64,000 nucleotides of DNA from Flavobacterium sp. MFBS3-15. GTDB lineage: Bacteria; Bacteroidota; Bacteroidia; Flavobacteriales; Flavobacteriaceae. Positions 39,781 to 48,380 of this stretch are shown piece by piece (within the stretch, counting starts at the first letter, position 1; each line of letters opens with the position of its first letter). The notes beneath the pieces are model-generated. The model had not been told where the DNA came from and did no database searches. It saw only the letters and a list, made by a program, of their open reading frames with translations. The position numbers were made by a program, and so were the translations under genes. The stretch spans positions 62,001 to 126,000 of the forward strand of contig NZ_JAPCHV010000006.1 in NCBI RefSeq assembly GCF_026107645.2, given 5' to 3'.

Positions 39781-40959
39781 ATGAAACCTGATCTTTTCCA
39801 GGCACCTGACTACTACCTGTTGGACGAATTGCTGACAGACGAGCATAAAATGGTGCGCGACGCTGCCCGTGAGTGGGTTAAGCGTGAAGTTTCCCCAATA
39901 ATAGAGGACTATGCCCAAAAGGCGGAATTCCCAACACAGATCATCAAAGGCCTTGCCGACATCGGTGCCTTTGGCCCTTATATCCCTGAAGAATATGGAG
40001 GCGCAGGCCTTGACCAGATCTCTTACGGGCTTATCATGCAGGAAATCGAAAGGGGCGACAGCGGTGTGCGTTCTACAGCTTCCGTACAGTCGTCACTGGT
40101 AATGTACCCGATTTGGAAATACGGTAACGAAGAGCAGCGTATGAAATACCTGCCTAAGCTTGCCTCAGGCGAATTCATGGGCTGTTTCGGCCTTACCGAG
40201 CCGGACTATGGTTCGAACCCCGGAGGTATGATCACCAACTTTAGGGATATGGGTGACCATTACTTGCTGAACGGTGCCAAAATGTGGATATCCAATGCAC
40301 CATTTGCTGACATTGCGGTGGTATGGGCTAAGGACGAGGAAGGCCGCATCCACGGGCTTATCGTAGAGCGTGGCATGGAAGGCTTCACGACTCCCGAAAC
40401 ACATAACAAATGGTCGCTCAGGGCTTCGGCTACAGGCGAGCTTATATTCGACAACGTAAAAGTACCTAAAGAAAACCTGCTTCCTAACAAGTCGGGATTG
40501 GGCGGGCCGCTGGGGTGCCTTGACTCTGCCCGTTACGGCATCGCATGGGGTGCCATCGGTGCGGCAATGGACTGTTACGATACCGCGCTTCGCTACTCGA
40601 AAGAGCGTATCCAGTTCGACAAACCTATCGGGGCGACACAGCTGCAGCAGAAGAAACTTGCCGAAATGATTACTGAGATTACTAAGGCGCAGCTCCTGAC
40701 GTGGAGACTGGGTGTGCTTCGTAACGAAGGCAAGGCAACATCAGCACAAATATCTATGGCCAAGCGTAATAACGTAGACATGGCGCTTACCATTGCCCGT
40801 GATGCACGCCAGATGCTGGGCGGTATGGGTATTACCGGCGAATACTCCATCATGCGCCACATGATGAACCTTGAAAGTGTGGTTACCTACGAAGGTACAC
40901 ACGACATCCACCTGCTTATCACAGGTATGGACGTGACAGGTTTCGCGGCTTTTAAATAA
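39781..40959 (+). CDS. Acyl-CoA dehydrogenase, glutaryl-CoA dehydrogenase-like
   Basis: 392 residues with the four-part acyl-CoA dehydrogenase fold: CFGLTEPDYGSNPGGM (FAD/substrate region), WISNAPFADIAVVWAKD, LRASATGELIFDNVKVP, and the end ITGEYSIMRHMMNLESVVTYEGTHDIHLL (split here), where the Glu of YEGTHDIH is the catalytic base as in glutaryl-CoA dehydrogenase (its ending also matches: ITGxxAF). It probably oxidises an acyl-CoA such as glutaryl-CoA in lysine/tryptophan degradation, but similar sequences serve other substrates. Monocistronic, with terminator at 40983. Confidence 0.92.
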   Translation: MKPDLFQAPDYYLLDELLTDEHKMVRDAAREWVKREVSPIIEDYAQKAEFPTQIIKGLADIGAFGPYIPEEYGGAGLDQISYGLIMQEIERGDSGVRSTASVQSSLVMYPIWKYGNEEQRMKYLPKLASGEFMGCFGLTEPDYGSNPGGMITNFRDMGDHYLLNGAKMWISNAPFADIAVVWAKDEEGRIHGLIVERGMEGFTTPETHNKWSLRASATGELIFDNVKVPKENLLPNKSGLGGPLGCLDSARYGIAWGAIGAAMDCYDTALRYSKERIQFDKPIGATQLQQKKLAEMITEITKAQLLTWRLGVLRNEGKATSAQISMAKRNNVDMALTIARDARQMLGGMGITGEYSIMRHMMNLESVVTYEGTHDIHLLITGMDVTGFAAFK

Positions 40960-40982
40960 GAAAGGATAACCTTTATATATAG

Positions 40983-41009
40983 AAAATCCCATCATTTCGA
41001 TGGGATTTT
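40983..41009. terminator. Bidirectional terminator
   Basis: Perfect 11-bp stem AAAATCCCATC/GATGGGATTTT with a 5-base loop between the ends at 40959 and 41039. Confidence 0.92.
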
Positions 41010-41038
41010 CAGTTTAAAAAGAATTGAGTTAGTTAAAA

Positions 41039-43057
41039 TTATTGCTTTATGAAACGCAGCGATTGAGTTGCATTGCCGTCGTCTACCTTTATTGAATACA
41101 CACCATTGGCATAATTTGCAATGTCGATGCCCTGCCCGTCCGACTCAATCTTCCCTTTGCCCACCAACTGGCCAAGGTTATTGTATATCGCATACGTTGC
41201 GGCTTCAGCCGGATTGTCCATTTTAAGGTTAATCATTGTGTGTGCCGGGTTAGGGAACAGGGTGATGCCTTGTGCATTCACTGAATTTTGGTTGCCCAGC
41301 ACCCCGCTTACCTTAAATACCCTTGTGTCTGAAGTGGTATAGGTGGCGCCTCTTGCAAGGAGTATATTACCGGCAGAAATTGTATAGTTTCCGTAACCTA
41401 GGTCACAGCATATACCGTCTCCAAAGGAGTCGTTTATTGTAAAGGTATAGCAATGCCCTTCTTCAATGGCTACCGTTTGCGTATAGGTAGGGAATGGTGT
41501 TACAGGAACTTCCAGATCCTGATACGGCCCGCCGGAGGCAACAACCACATTAAAGCTATTTTTCAATTGCCATGTAATGTCGGCACCAAATATATCCTGT
41601 GTCACGGTTATGGTCACTTCATCAGCATCAGTTACCGGAGCAGTGATGAAGGTCTTGTTTTTGTTGTCGTTAAATCCGTTCTCATCGTCTTCACCGTTTA
41701 CGGTAGTAAGGCTAACATGCAGTATGTGGCCGCCGGGTATAGCGGTTATTGCAGGTAGTTCTGCTACGGTATCAGTGCCGGGCGCAAGGCTTCCGGTCCA
41801 GTTATAGGTGGCAGGAGTGTCATTGTCTGCCCAATAAGTAATAACAGCCGATGTTATTGCTGACGTTCCTGCGTTATAGATGAGAACTTCCGGTACGGCA
41901 TCGGCACTGCAGGCCACTACATCAATACCTTGTATTTCAAGCGATCCGTCGTTTACCCTTTCTTCAACGGGTGTGCAAGCCTGTGATACCGCAAGCGATG
42001 CCCTTCGTGGAGAATGGGCGAGTACGGCATGGATGCGGTCTTTTTGATCCTGGGTAAAAACGTTCATGCACGTCTCGGAAGAGTAGTCCATGTAGTTCTC
42101 TATCATGTCCATTCCCGGATTATCAAGGCAAGAGTCCTTACCTGCTGGGCAGTTGCCTTGTGTTGGGCCACTTGCAACAGGGGTGTCTTCACAAAAATCA
42201 TCTATGTCGCAGCCACCATCTCCCCATATGTGCCTAAGCCCCAGGAAATGGCCTATCTCGTGGGTAGCTGTCCTTCCAAAAGTCCCGGCAGCATAGTTTC
42301 CTTGCGGATAAATTGCAGGTGAACCGAAAAAACGCGCAGCGATTACCACTCCATCCGTTTCCTCTGTTTTTCCCTGGTAAGGCAAGCCATCCAATTCCTG
42401 AAGGTCCTCAGGTAGTTGTGCATAGCCTTTCAGCGCAGGTGTGCCGAACAGGAGTATGTCACTTACAATCCAGACATTAAGGTATAACGATGTATCCCAA
42501 TGCGTTTCCGGTTTAAGGACAGTTTCAATGGCATTCATTTCCCACGCCGGAAAATTATACTGGTGACGTATGATTCCCGTAGTAGGTCGGCCTTGAGGAT
42601 CCTGCTGTGCCAGGCAGAAGGTGATGCCGGTATCGGCGCCTACAGGGTTCTCATTATATCCCGGTGTGCCGGCAATCCTGCGATAATCCTGGTTGAGTAC
42701 CTCGATTTGTGAAAGCACCTGCGCGTCGGTAATGTTCTCATTTACTCCCAAAGCATCACCATTGTGTACAATGTGAACTACAACGGGTATCTGTACGTTG
42801 TTGTCGGTCGTGTTGCCATTTCTTCTCAATCTATTGTTTTTTATGGCATTCACTTTCGGTGCCAGCCATTGTTCAAATTGTCCAGTCGTTGAACGGTTGG
42901 GGTTGCGCTGCTGCAGATAGGTTTCATATTCGGTGGTGCCGCATTGGGGCGGCGGGCCAAATTGTTTTGGGGTTTGCTGCCGTTCCTGCGCAAGTACTCC
43001 TACAGACAGTAAGGCGGAAAGGAAAAGCATGCCTTTTTTAAAAGTAGAATTCTCCAT
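41039..43057 (-). CDS. M43-family zinc metalloprotease with T9SS sorting domain (672 aa)
   Basis: A signal peptide (about 1-23, LLSVGVLAQ) and propeptide region precede an M43 domain with PVVVHIVHNGDALGVNENI, LNQDYRRIAGTPGYNEN and the zinc motif HEIGHFLGLRH near residue 265, then MDYSSETCMN. Unlike the protease at 17195 it carries two further parts: a CARDB-like Ig domain (EIQGIDVVACSADAVPEVLIYNAGTSA) and a beta-sandwich (YTFTINDSFGDGICCDLGYGNYTI; the DGxCCDxGxG motif). The end is a type A sorting domain (ITLFPNPAHTMINLKM, YAIYNNLGQLVGKGK, NGVYSIKVDDG). It is a likely surface or secreted peptidase. Its near-twin lies at 44256-46307 in the opposite direction. Confidence 0.92.
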   Translation of the reverse strand: MENSTFKKGMLFLSALLSVGVLAQERQQTPKQFGPPPQCGTTEYETYLQQRNPNRSTTGQFEQWLAPKVNAIKNNRLRRNGNTTDNNVQIPVVVHIVHNGDALGVNENITDAQVLSQIEVLNQDYRRIAGTPGYNENPVGADTGITFCLAQQDPQGRPTTGIIRHQYNFPAWEMNAIETVLKPETHWDTSLYLNVWIVSDILLFGTPALKGYAQLPEDLQELDGLPYQGKTEETDGVVIAARFFGSPAIYPQGNYAAGTFGRTATHEIGHFLGLRHIWGDGGCDIDDFCEDTPVASGPTQGNCPAGKDSCLDNPGMDMIENYMDYSSETCMNVFTQDQKDRIHAVLAHSPRRASLAVSQACTPVEERVNDGSLEIQGIDVVACSADAVPEVLIYNAGTSAITSAVITYWADNDTPATYNWTGSLAPGTDTVAELPAITAIPGGHILHVSLTTVNGEDDENGFNDNKNKTFITAPVTDADEVTITVTQDIFGADITWQLKNSFNVVVASGGPYQDLEVPVTPFPTYTQTVAIEEGHCYTFTINDSFGDGICCDLGYGNYTISAGNILLARGATYTTSDTRVFKVSGVLGNQNSVNAQGITLFPNPAHTMINLKMDNPAEAATYAIYNNLGQLVGKGKIESDGQGIDIANYANGVYSIKVDDGNATQSLRFIKQ

Positions 43058-43377
43058 GGTTTATGTTTTTTGATTTAATGATTTGCCAATTCGTAATAGC
43101 GGACGATTGGCTTTATAACAAAAATCAATACTTGTGTGAAATCCTAATTGAACAAATACGACATAGCTATAAAAAAAATCAAACCCTCATTAAAAGTTTT
43201 CAACAATAACCTTTTCGGACATCGTGTATATCTTAAACTGCTGCTCCGGATTCAATAATTTAAGAAAATTTACGTTGATGTAAGAAATGTCAGGCACTAT
43301 TTTTGTGTTTAGTTAAAACGAAGAAATCGGTGTTGCAGCTTGAGGCCGTACTTCGTAAATTTGTAAAAACTATTGCT
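43058..43377. other. 320-bp intergenic region between divergent protease and DUF3050 genes
   Basis: No ORF of quality. It holds the leader of the protease on one side (AT-rich, no exact -7 seen) and, on the other, TTG (43333-43335)-N20-TAAATTTG (43356-43363), an exact -7 with good spacing before the DUF3050 start. Confidence 0.6.
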
Positions 43378-44163
43378 ATGAATATTTCTACCATCAACAA
43401 CAGCATTCTGCGACACAGGGAACTGTTGTTACAGCACTCCTTATATAATAAGGTAAAAAGCATTGACGACCTGAGGCATTTTCTCGAGGGGCATGTCTAT
43501 GCAGTTTGGGATTTTATGTCGCTCCTTAAGGCGCTGCAATCCAAGCTTACCTGTACCAATACGCCGTGGCTCCCGGTGGGCAATCCTGAAATACGCTACC
43601 TTATTAACGAGATAGTTTTGGCTGAGGAAACCGACCTGAATGCTGAGGGCAAGCGCCAGAGCCATTACGAAATGTACCTTGATGCCATGAAGGCCTGTGG
43701 CGCCGATACTTCGGCAGTGGAGGCTTTTCTTGAAGATGTGGTGGAGACACAGAATATTTTTGTTTCCATCAGGAAAAGTAGCTTGCATGAAGACATAAAG
43801 GCGTTCCTTGATTTTACCTTCAGGGTGATTGATGAAGGCAAGCCACATGAAATTGCCGCCGCCTTTACTTTTGGACGCGAAGACCTTATCCCGTCGATGT
43901 TTACTGAGATACTCAGAAGCTTTAAACAAAACTTCCCCGAAGTGAACCTGGATAAGCTTATCTATTACTTTGAGCGCCATATTGAGCTGGATGCGGACGA
44001 ACACGGCCCTATGGCCATGCAGATGATTACCGAACTTTGCAGCAGCGATACCCGTAAGTGGAAGGAAGTAGAGGAAATATCAATGATGGCCCTGGAAAAA
44101 AGAATAGCACTTTGGGATGCTATTGAAGATAATATACTGCAGCACGATCTTGCGTCCATATGA
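43378..44163 (+). CDS. DUF3050 domain protein (haem-oxygenase-like fold)
   Basis: 261 residues, DUF3050. The start is HRELLLQHSLYNKVKSIDDLRHFLEGHVYAVWDFMSLLKALQ and the core has IRYLINEIVLAEETDLN and RHIELDADEHGPMAMQM, the usual metal-type His/Glu residues of the haem-oxygenase-like/TenA superfamily. Function is unknown; fold kin include metal-dependent oxygenases (for example the HDO family). An upstream in-frame start at 43303 is rejected because a promoter with TAAATTTG (43356-43363) sits within it. It lies between two M43 protease twins, with terminator at 44167, so it is monocistronic. Confidence 0.85.
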   Translation: MNISTINNSILRHRELLLQHSLYNKVKSIDDLRHFLEGHVYAVWDFMSLLKALQSKLTCTNTPWLPVGNPEIRYLINEIVLAEETDLNAEGKRQSHYEMYLDAMKACGADTSAVEAFLEDVVETQNIFVSIRKSSLHEDIKAFLDFTFRVIDEGKPHEIAAAFTFGREDLIPSMFTEILRSFKQNFPEVNLDKLIYYFERHIELDADEHGPMAMQMITELCSSDTRKWKEVEEISMMALEKRIALWDAIEDNILQHDLASI

Positions 44164-44166
44164 ATC

Positions 44167-44191
44167 AATCCCGGCACAGCCGGGATTTTTT
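44167..44191 (+). terminator. Terminator of the DUF3050 gene
   Basis: AATCCCGGC/GCCGGGATT with ACA loop followed by TTTTTT, four bases after the stop codon. Confidence 0.92.
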
Positions 44192-44255
44192 AGTCATCGT
44201 AACCTAAATAACATATTTTTAGCTATTTTCGGCACAATTTAATAAGCATCAATCA

Positions 44256-46307
44256 ATGAAACACAAATTTACTATTGCTGCTATTGCGGCAGCATTCCTG
44301 TTTTTATCGCCGGAAGCCAAAGCACAGCAACCCGCCAAAAGGTTTGGCAGGCCGGTTGAATATTCAAAATGCGGCTCTACCGAGTATGAAGCGCTTTTAA
44401 AACGCAAAAACCCGCAAAGGGCAACCACCCAGCAATTTGAACAATGGATGGCGCCCAAAGCCGCCCAGGCGAAATTGAACCGCCTGCAAATGAATAGCAT
44501 AAATACCAACGTTTTCAATACTAATCAGGTAGTGACTATACCTGTAGTAGTGCACGTGATACACAATGGTGACGCCGTGGGTGAAAACGAGAACATAGCC
44601 AATGAGCAAATACTTTCCCAAATTACGGTGTTAAACCAGGATTTTCGTAGAATGCTCAATACCCCCGGGCACAATACAAACCCTGTAGGTGCCGATGCGG
44701 AGATTGAATTCTGTTTGGCACAACGTGACCCCGCAGGGCTTTTTACCACCGGTATCAACCGTTATGCTCTCGGCTCTGATGATGGATGGGACGTTATGGA
44801 TATCGAGGTTCTTAAAACCCAAACCCAGTGGGATCCTACACGTTATCTCAATATTTGGGTCGTTAACGAAATGGCAATCGAAGGTATATTTGCTGTTGCC
44901 GGTTATGCGCAATTCCCGCAACAGTCCGGGCTTCCCGGCCTTGACGGTGGCAGCCTTTCCGAGGAAGCCAATACCGATGGTGTTGTAATTGCGGCCAACT
45001 GCTTTGGTTCGTCTGACATTTATCCGGATGGATTTTATAATCCCGGCCAGGATAAAGGCCGTACGACCACACATGAGGTAGGCCACTTCTTTGGGTTAAG
45101 GCATATTTGGGGTGATGAAGAAGAATGTATGGGTAACGACTTTTGTGCCGATACGCCGGTAGCTGCAAGCGCCAACAGCGGGTGCCCGGATCCCGGTTTT
45201 GATTCATGCCCCAACGATGATGGATTTGATATGGTGCAGAACTACATGGATTATACCGACGACATTTGCCACAACATCTTTACCCTGAACCAAAAGGACA
45301 GGATGATGGCAGTATTAGCCAACTCTCCAAGGAGGACATCGCTTACCACATCCAATGGCTGTGTGCCGGGTGAAGTTTTCGACCTTGATGGTTCATTGGA
45401 CATACAGGGCATCAACCCGGAATGCGGTACGTTGATTACTCCGCAGGTGGTGCTTTCAAATGCCGGAAATGTAGTACTTACATCTGCTGCCATCAGCTAC
45501 CGTGTAGACGAAGAAACGGCTGTAATATACAACTGGTCCGGAAACCTTACGGCAGGCCAGCAGGCTACCATACAATTGCCGAACCTTACTGTAGTGCCGG
45601 GCAGCCATACATTTAATGTAGCAATAGTTACGCTAAATGGCGGGACAGATCAGGCTCCGTCCAATGATAACAAGTCACAGGCATTCAATATTGTCCAGGT
45701 ATATAATACCAATGAGATCATAGTGAATATTATGACTGATGATTATGGTTCAGAAACAATATGGGTTGTTTTTGATAGCAACGGAGAGCAGATAGGGGGC
45801 AATATCGACCTGTTAACGCTGGAAGGAGAGCTGTACGGAAATAATGAATTCCATAGTACTCCGGTTCCGGTAAGCAATAACGAATGCTACGGATTGCTCA
45901 TATTTGACTTTGGAGGTGACGGAATGTGCTGTGACTGGGGTGAAGGTTATTACAACATTACTACTGCTGACGGTACTGTTATTGCAGAAGGCGGTGAGTT
46001 TGGACAGCAGGTAGAATTTGAGTTCAGGATCGATACCAGCCTTGGAATGGGCGATGTGGCGAAAGGGCTTAATGCAATCAGCCTGTTCCCGAACCCGGCC
46101 AACAGCGTACTGAACATTGCAATGCCACAAAACATGGCGCTGCCTGAAGGTTATACGGTATTCAACAGCCTCGGGCAGGTGATGGATGCGGGTAAATTCA
46201 CATCAGCATCGCAGTCACTGAATATTTCAGGTTATGCCAATGGCGTATACTTTGTAAAAGTAGCTTCGGGCGATAGCGCAAGAACACTACAGTTCATAAA
46301 ATACTAA
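44256..46307 (+). CDS. M43-family zinc metalloprotease with T9SS sorting domain (683 aa)
   Basis: Same architecture as 41039-43057: signal peptide (MKHKFTIAAIAAAFLFLSPEAKAQ), M43 domain (IPVVVHVIHNGDAVGENENI, LNQDFRR) with zinc motif HEVGHFFGLRH near residue 271 and MDYTDDICHN, then a CARDB-like domain (LDIQGINPECGTLITPQVVLSNAGN), a beta-sandwich with DGMCCDWGEGYY (the same DGxCCDxGxG motif) and a type A sorting domain (ISLFPNPANSVLNIAM; YTVFNSLGQVMDAGK; NGVYFVKVASGD). Presumably a secreted or surface protease. The pair probably arose by duplication around the DUF3050 gene. Confidence 0.92.
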   Translation: MKHKFTIAAIAAAFLFLSPEAKAQQPAKRFGRPVEYSKCGSTEYEALLKRKNPQRATTQQFEQWMAPKAAQAKLNRLQMNSINTNVFNTNQVVTIPVVVHVIHNGDAVGENENIANEQILSQITVLNQDFRRMLNTPGHNTNPVGADAEIEFCLAQRDPAGLFTTGINRYALGSDDGWDVMDIEVLKTQTQWDPTRYLNIWVVNEMAIEGIFAVAGYAQFPQQSGLPGLDGGSLSEEANTDGVVIAANCFGSSDIYPDGFYNPGQDKGRTTTHEVGHFFGLRHIWGDEEECMGNDFCADTPVAASANSGCPDPGFDSCPNDDGFDMVQNYMDYTDDICHNIFTLNQKDRMMAVLANSPRRTSLTTSNGCVPGEVFDLDGSLDIQGINPECGTLITPQVVLSNAGNVVLTSAAISYRVDEETAVIYNWSGNLTAGQQATIQLPNLTVVPGSHTFNVAIVTLNGGTDQAPSNDNKSQAFNIVQVYNTNEIIVNIMTDDYGSETIWVVFDSNGEQIGGNIDLLTLEGELYGNNEFHSTPVPVSNNECYGLLIFDFGGDGMCCDWGEGYYNITTADGTVIAEGGEFGQQVEFEFRIDTSLGMGDVAKGLNAISLFPNPANSVLNIAMPQNMALPEGYTVFNSLGQVMDAGKFTSASQSLNISGYANGVYFVKVASGDSARTLQFIKY

Positions 46308-46330
46308 AACATTCGTTTCTGTATACAAAG

Positions 46331-46351
46331 AACCCCGCCAATGGCGGGGTT
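46331..46351. terminator. Bidirectional terminator
   Basis: AACCCCGCC/GGCGGGGTT with AAT loop between the convergent ends at 46307 and 46377; T-rich on both sides. Confidence 0.9.
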
Positions 46352-46376
46352 TCTTATTTTTTATTAAGCAGGTTCC

Positions 46377-46802
46377 TTAGTTACGTTCACCCATTTTGAT
46401 GGACATCCACGAAGCCTCAAATATCAGGTTGTCGCCTATGTAGGCTTTGCCTTCCTGCTTGATGATCTTTTCACTCAGGCGCGCGTTTTTTACTACATAC
46501 CTTATCTGTTCGCCAAATCTTGCGCCGGCATAAAATTGTGCCGATTCTATCTGTACCAGTGCGAATATGCCATCGGTTATGCCGAGCAGGCGTACGCCCG
46601 CCCCGCCTGCCTGTGCCATCGACTCTATGAGTATGGTGCCGGGAATGTAGTCGAAGTCGGGGAAGCTGCCTTTCAGTAGTGCATCGGCTTTATCTTCAAA
46701 CGTCATTGTAGCGATTATTTCCTCAGTGGTAGCCGACACGATCTCGTCCACAAAAAGGAATGGCGCGCGGTGCGGTATCAGTTCTTCAATGTTTTCTCTC
46801 AT
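46377..46802 (-). CDS. FabZ-like hotdog protein, catalytic His replaced by Ser
   Basis: 141 residues, hotdog fold of the FabZ family: EELIPHRAPFLFVDEI at the N-terminus (the LPHRYPFLLVDRV motif) and YIPGTILIESMAQAGG (PGVLIxEAxAQ). Glu60 of FabZ is kept, but the G-H-F-P motif reads G-S-F-P, so the catalytic His is Ser46. Such proteins are unlikely to be standard dehydratases; they could be specialised dehydratases or a structural/partner subunit, or act on other acyl carriers. It is on its own minus-strand unit just behind the PH/SHOCT gene's promoter. No other fatty-acid or aryl-polyene gene is nearby. Confidence 0.85.
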   Translation of the reverse strand: MRENIEELIPHRAPFLFVDEIVSATTEEIIATMTFEDKADALLKGSFPDFDYIPGTILIESMAQAGGAGVRLLGITDGIFALVQIESAQFYAGARFGEQIRYVVKNARLSEKIIKQEGKAYIGDNLIFEASWMSIKMGERN

Positions 46803-46829
46803 GGCAAAATGGTTTTGCGTTAATGTAAA

Positions 46830-46850
46830 AATCCCGATACTATCGGGATT
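46830..46850 (-). terminator. Terminator of the PH/SHOCT gene
   Basis: On the minus strand AATCCCGAT/ATCGGGATT (loop ACT) is followed by TTTTT; it lies 6 bases after the stop at 46856. Confidence 0.88.
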
Positions 46851-46855
46851 GTGTT

Positions 46856-47605
46856 TTATAAATGGCTAAGGATTTCCTTTTTAAAGGCATCATATTCACC
46901 TTGCAGGATCAGCCCGTTATCGAGCAGTTTCTTGTAGTTCTGCAGCTTGTCGAAAAGCTCTTCTTTGCTCAGTCCGGCAAGTCCTTCCGGTTTGGCTGCC
47001 GGTTTCTCTTCTTCCACCGGGGCAGGTGCTTCCGTATACACAGGAGCCGATGGCTGTAATCCCGGGGTTATGATCTCGGCAAAGTCGTTTACCTCTTCGG
47101 TTTCCACTTCCTCAATTTCTTCTGCAGGTTCAACAGGTGCAATTACAGTAGGTTCGATTATTACAGGCTCAGGCTGTATCGAAGTCTGCGGGCTGGCAGG
47201 TGAGGCTGCTTCTTTCAAAAGCTCCAGCTGTTCTTTGGCAAAGGTGTTGATCTTGCGCGCCTGTATCTTTGGTATATAATCTATCGAAACCGTAAGGTCC
47301 GTATTGGTGTTGAATGAGAATTCAGATCCCAATATGTTTTCCTTTACGAAAGTGCCGGTAACTGCCGTCCATGGGTAATCGGTAAAATCCATCGAAAGGC
47401 CAAGGTTCTTCGGCTTGCAGATGATGATCCGCTTATTGGTAAGCACAATGCTGTCCGGGAAAACATTGATGGCAGGCTTTTTCTGCACGCCTATGTAGCC
47501 GATTTCCTCATTGCGCATGAGTATGTCGCTTATCTTCGACGTGATTTTCTCTACCGCTTTAGGGTCCTGCTCCTCATTGAGGAAATTTTTTATATGCTCT
47601 CTCAT
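46856..47605 (-). CDS. PH-domain protein with SHOCT C-terminus (249 aa)
   Basis: The N-terminal half (about 1-130) reads as a bacterial pleckstrin-homology domain (DSIVLTNKRIIICKPKNLGLSMDFTDYPW; FSFNTNTDLTVSIDYIPK). A linker of about 75 residues is rich in Pro/Glu/Ala/Val and probably disordered. The last 35 residues (LFDKLQNYKKLLDNGLILQGEYDAFKKEIL) are a SHOCT motif. PH+SHOCT proteins are often membrane- or lipid-associated regulators, but no function is known for this one. Cytoplasmic, no signal peptide. It has a terminator right behind and separate expression from 46377-46802. Confidence 0.85.
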   Translation of the reverse strand: MREHIKNFLNEEQDPKAVEKITSKISDILMRNEEIGYIGVQKKPAINVFPDSIVLTNKRIIICKPKNLGLSMDFTDYPWTAVTGTFVKENILGSEFSFNTNTDLTVSIDYIPKIQARKINTFAKEQLELLKEAASPASPQTSIQPEPVIIEPTVIAPVEPAEEIEEVETEEVNDFAEIITPGLQPSAPVYTEAPAPVEEEKPAAKPEGLAGLSKEELFDKLQNYKKLLDNGLILQGEYDAFKKEILSHL

Positions 47606-47652
47606 CAGTTAAATAGTTGATGTTTCAAAGTTACAAAGTCGGCCGAAAAATC

Positions 47653-48024
47653 CTAATTATCTTTTTGCAATATTTCGGCTTGCACTTTTTTAGTCAGGCT
47701 GTTAAAAACCAGTTCGTATGAATGGCTTATCAGTTCCAGCAGCAGCTTTTGCGGTACATCGCCATTTACGTCTATGGTATTCCAGTGCACCTTACTCATG
47801 TGGTAGCCGGGGTTTATGGAGTCGTATTCCGCGCGGAGTTCCAAAGCCCTTTCGGGGTCGCACTTCAGGTTGACGGATGGTTCATTCTTTTCCCACTGCG
47901 AAAGTGAAGAAAGCGCAAACATCTTGCCCCCGACTTTAAACACCAGCGTATCTTCATCAAAAGGAAAATGCTCGGTAACGCCTTTTTTCGAGAGGCAGTA
48001 ATCATAGAAATCCTGTATGGTCAT
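47653..48024 (-). CDS. MmcQ/YjbR family DNA-binding-fold protein
   Basis: 123 residues of the MmcQ/YjbR family: MTIQDFYDYCLSKKGVTEHFPFDEDTLVFKVGGKMFALSSL (split) and VNLKCDPERALELRAEYDSINPGYHMSKVHWNTIDV, and ending in a helix LLLELISHSYELVFNSLT. The fold is CyaY-like. The molecular role is unknown. It overlaps the stop of the DUF4260 gene by four bases (ATGA), so it is the last gene of a three-gene operon. Confidence 0.92.
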   Translation of the reverse strand: MTIQDFYDYCLSKKGVTEHFPFDEDTLVFKVGGKMFALSSLSQWEKNEPSVNLKCDPERALELRAEYDSINPGYHMSKVHWNTIDVNGDVPQKLLLELISHSYELVFNSLTKKVQAEILQKDN

Positions 48025-48380
48025 TGTTTCTTATTTTCCAGATTTCCCAAATGGGTAAATTTAAACCCTTTTTCGTATTTGAGCCCGTACCCAAATAGCC
48101 TGTCCATAGAGGAGTGGGTAAAAAGCATTACCCCTGTAAGCTGCAGCCATTCATTCAGGGTATAAATACCCAATAGGTAAACCGCAATGGCGATGCCCCG
48201 GTGATGGAAAAAATTGTAAGCCCGGGCGCCGGCTTTATTCCCCCCAAGGTACCCCAGCATCGAGAGGTCGGGTGCCAATAGCAAAGCCGCAAACCACCAC
48301 CATTCAAAACCCAACAGGCTGAAAAGGTAAATCCCTAAAGCGAAGAGTGCTGCCTCCTCAAGTTTTATAAGTGTATTCAT
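48021..48380 (-). CDS. DUF4260 membrane protein
   Basis: 119 residues with about three to four membrane segments (LEEAALFALGIYLFSLLGFEWWWFAALLLAPDLSML; IAIAVYLLGIYTLN; LTGVMLFTHSSMDRLFGYGLKY). This is the DUF4260 family; function unknown. The start codon overlaps the stop of the cyclase gene by four bases and its own stop overlaps the YjbR start, so it is the middle gene of the operon. Probably an inner-membrane protein. Confidence 0.88.
   Translation of the reverse strand: MNTLIKLEEAALFALGIYLFSLLGFEWWWFAALLLAPDLSMLGYLGGNKAGARAYNFFHHRGIAIAVYLLGIYTLNEWLQLTGVMLFTHSSMDRLFGYGLKYEKGFKFTHLGNLENKKQ

Noticed and set aside
46377..46802. FabZ-like gene as part of an aryl-polyene/flexirubin cluster
   Set aside because: No ketosynthase, ACP or acyltransferase gene lies near; the neighbours are unrelated.
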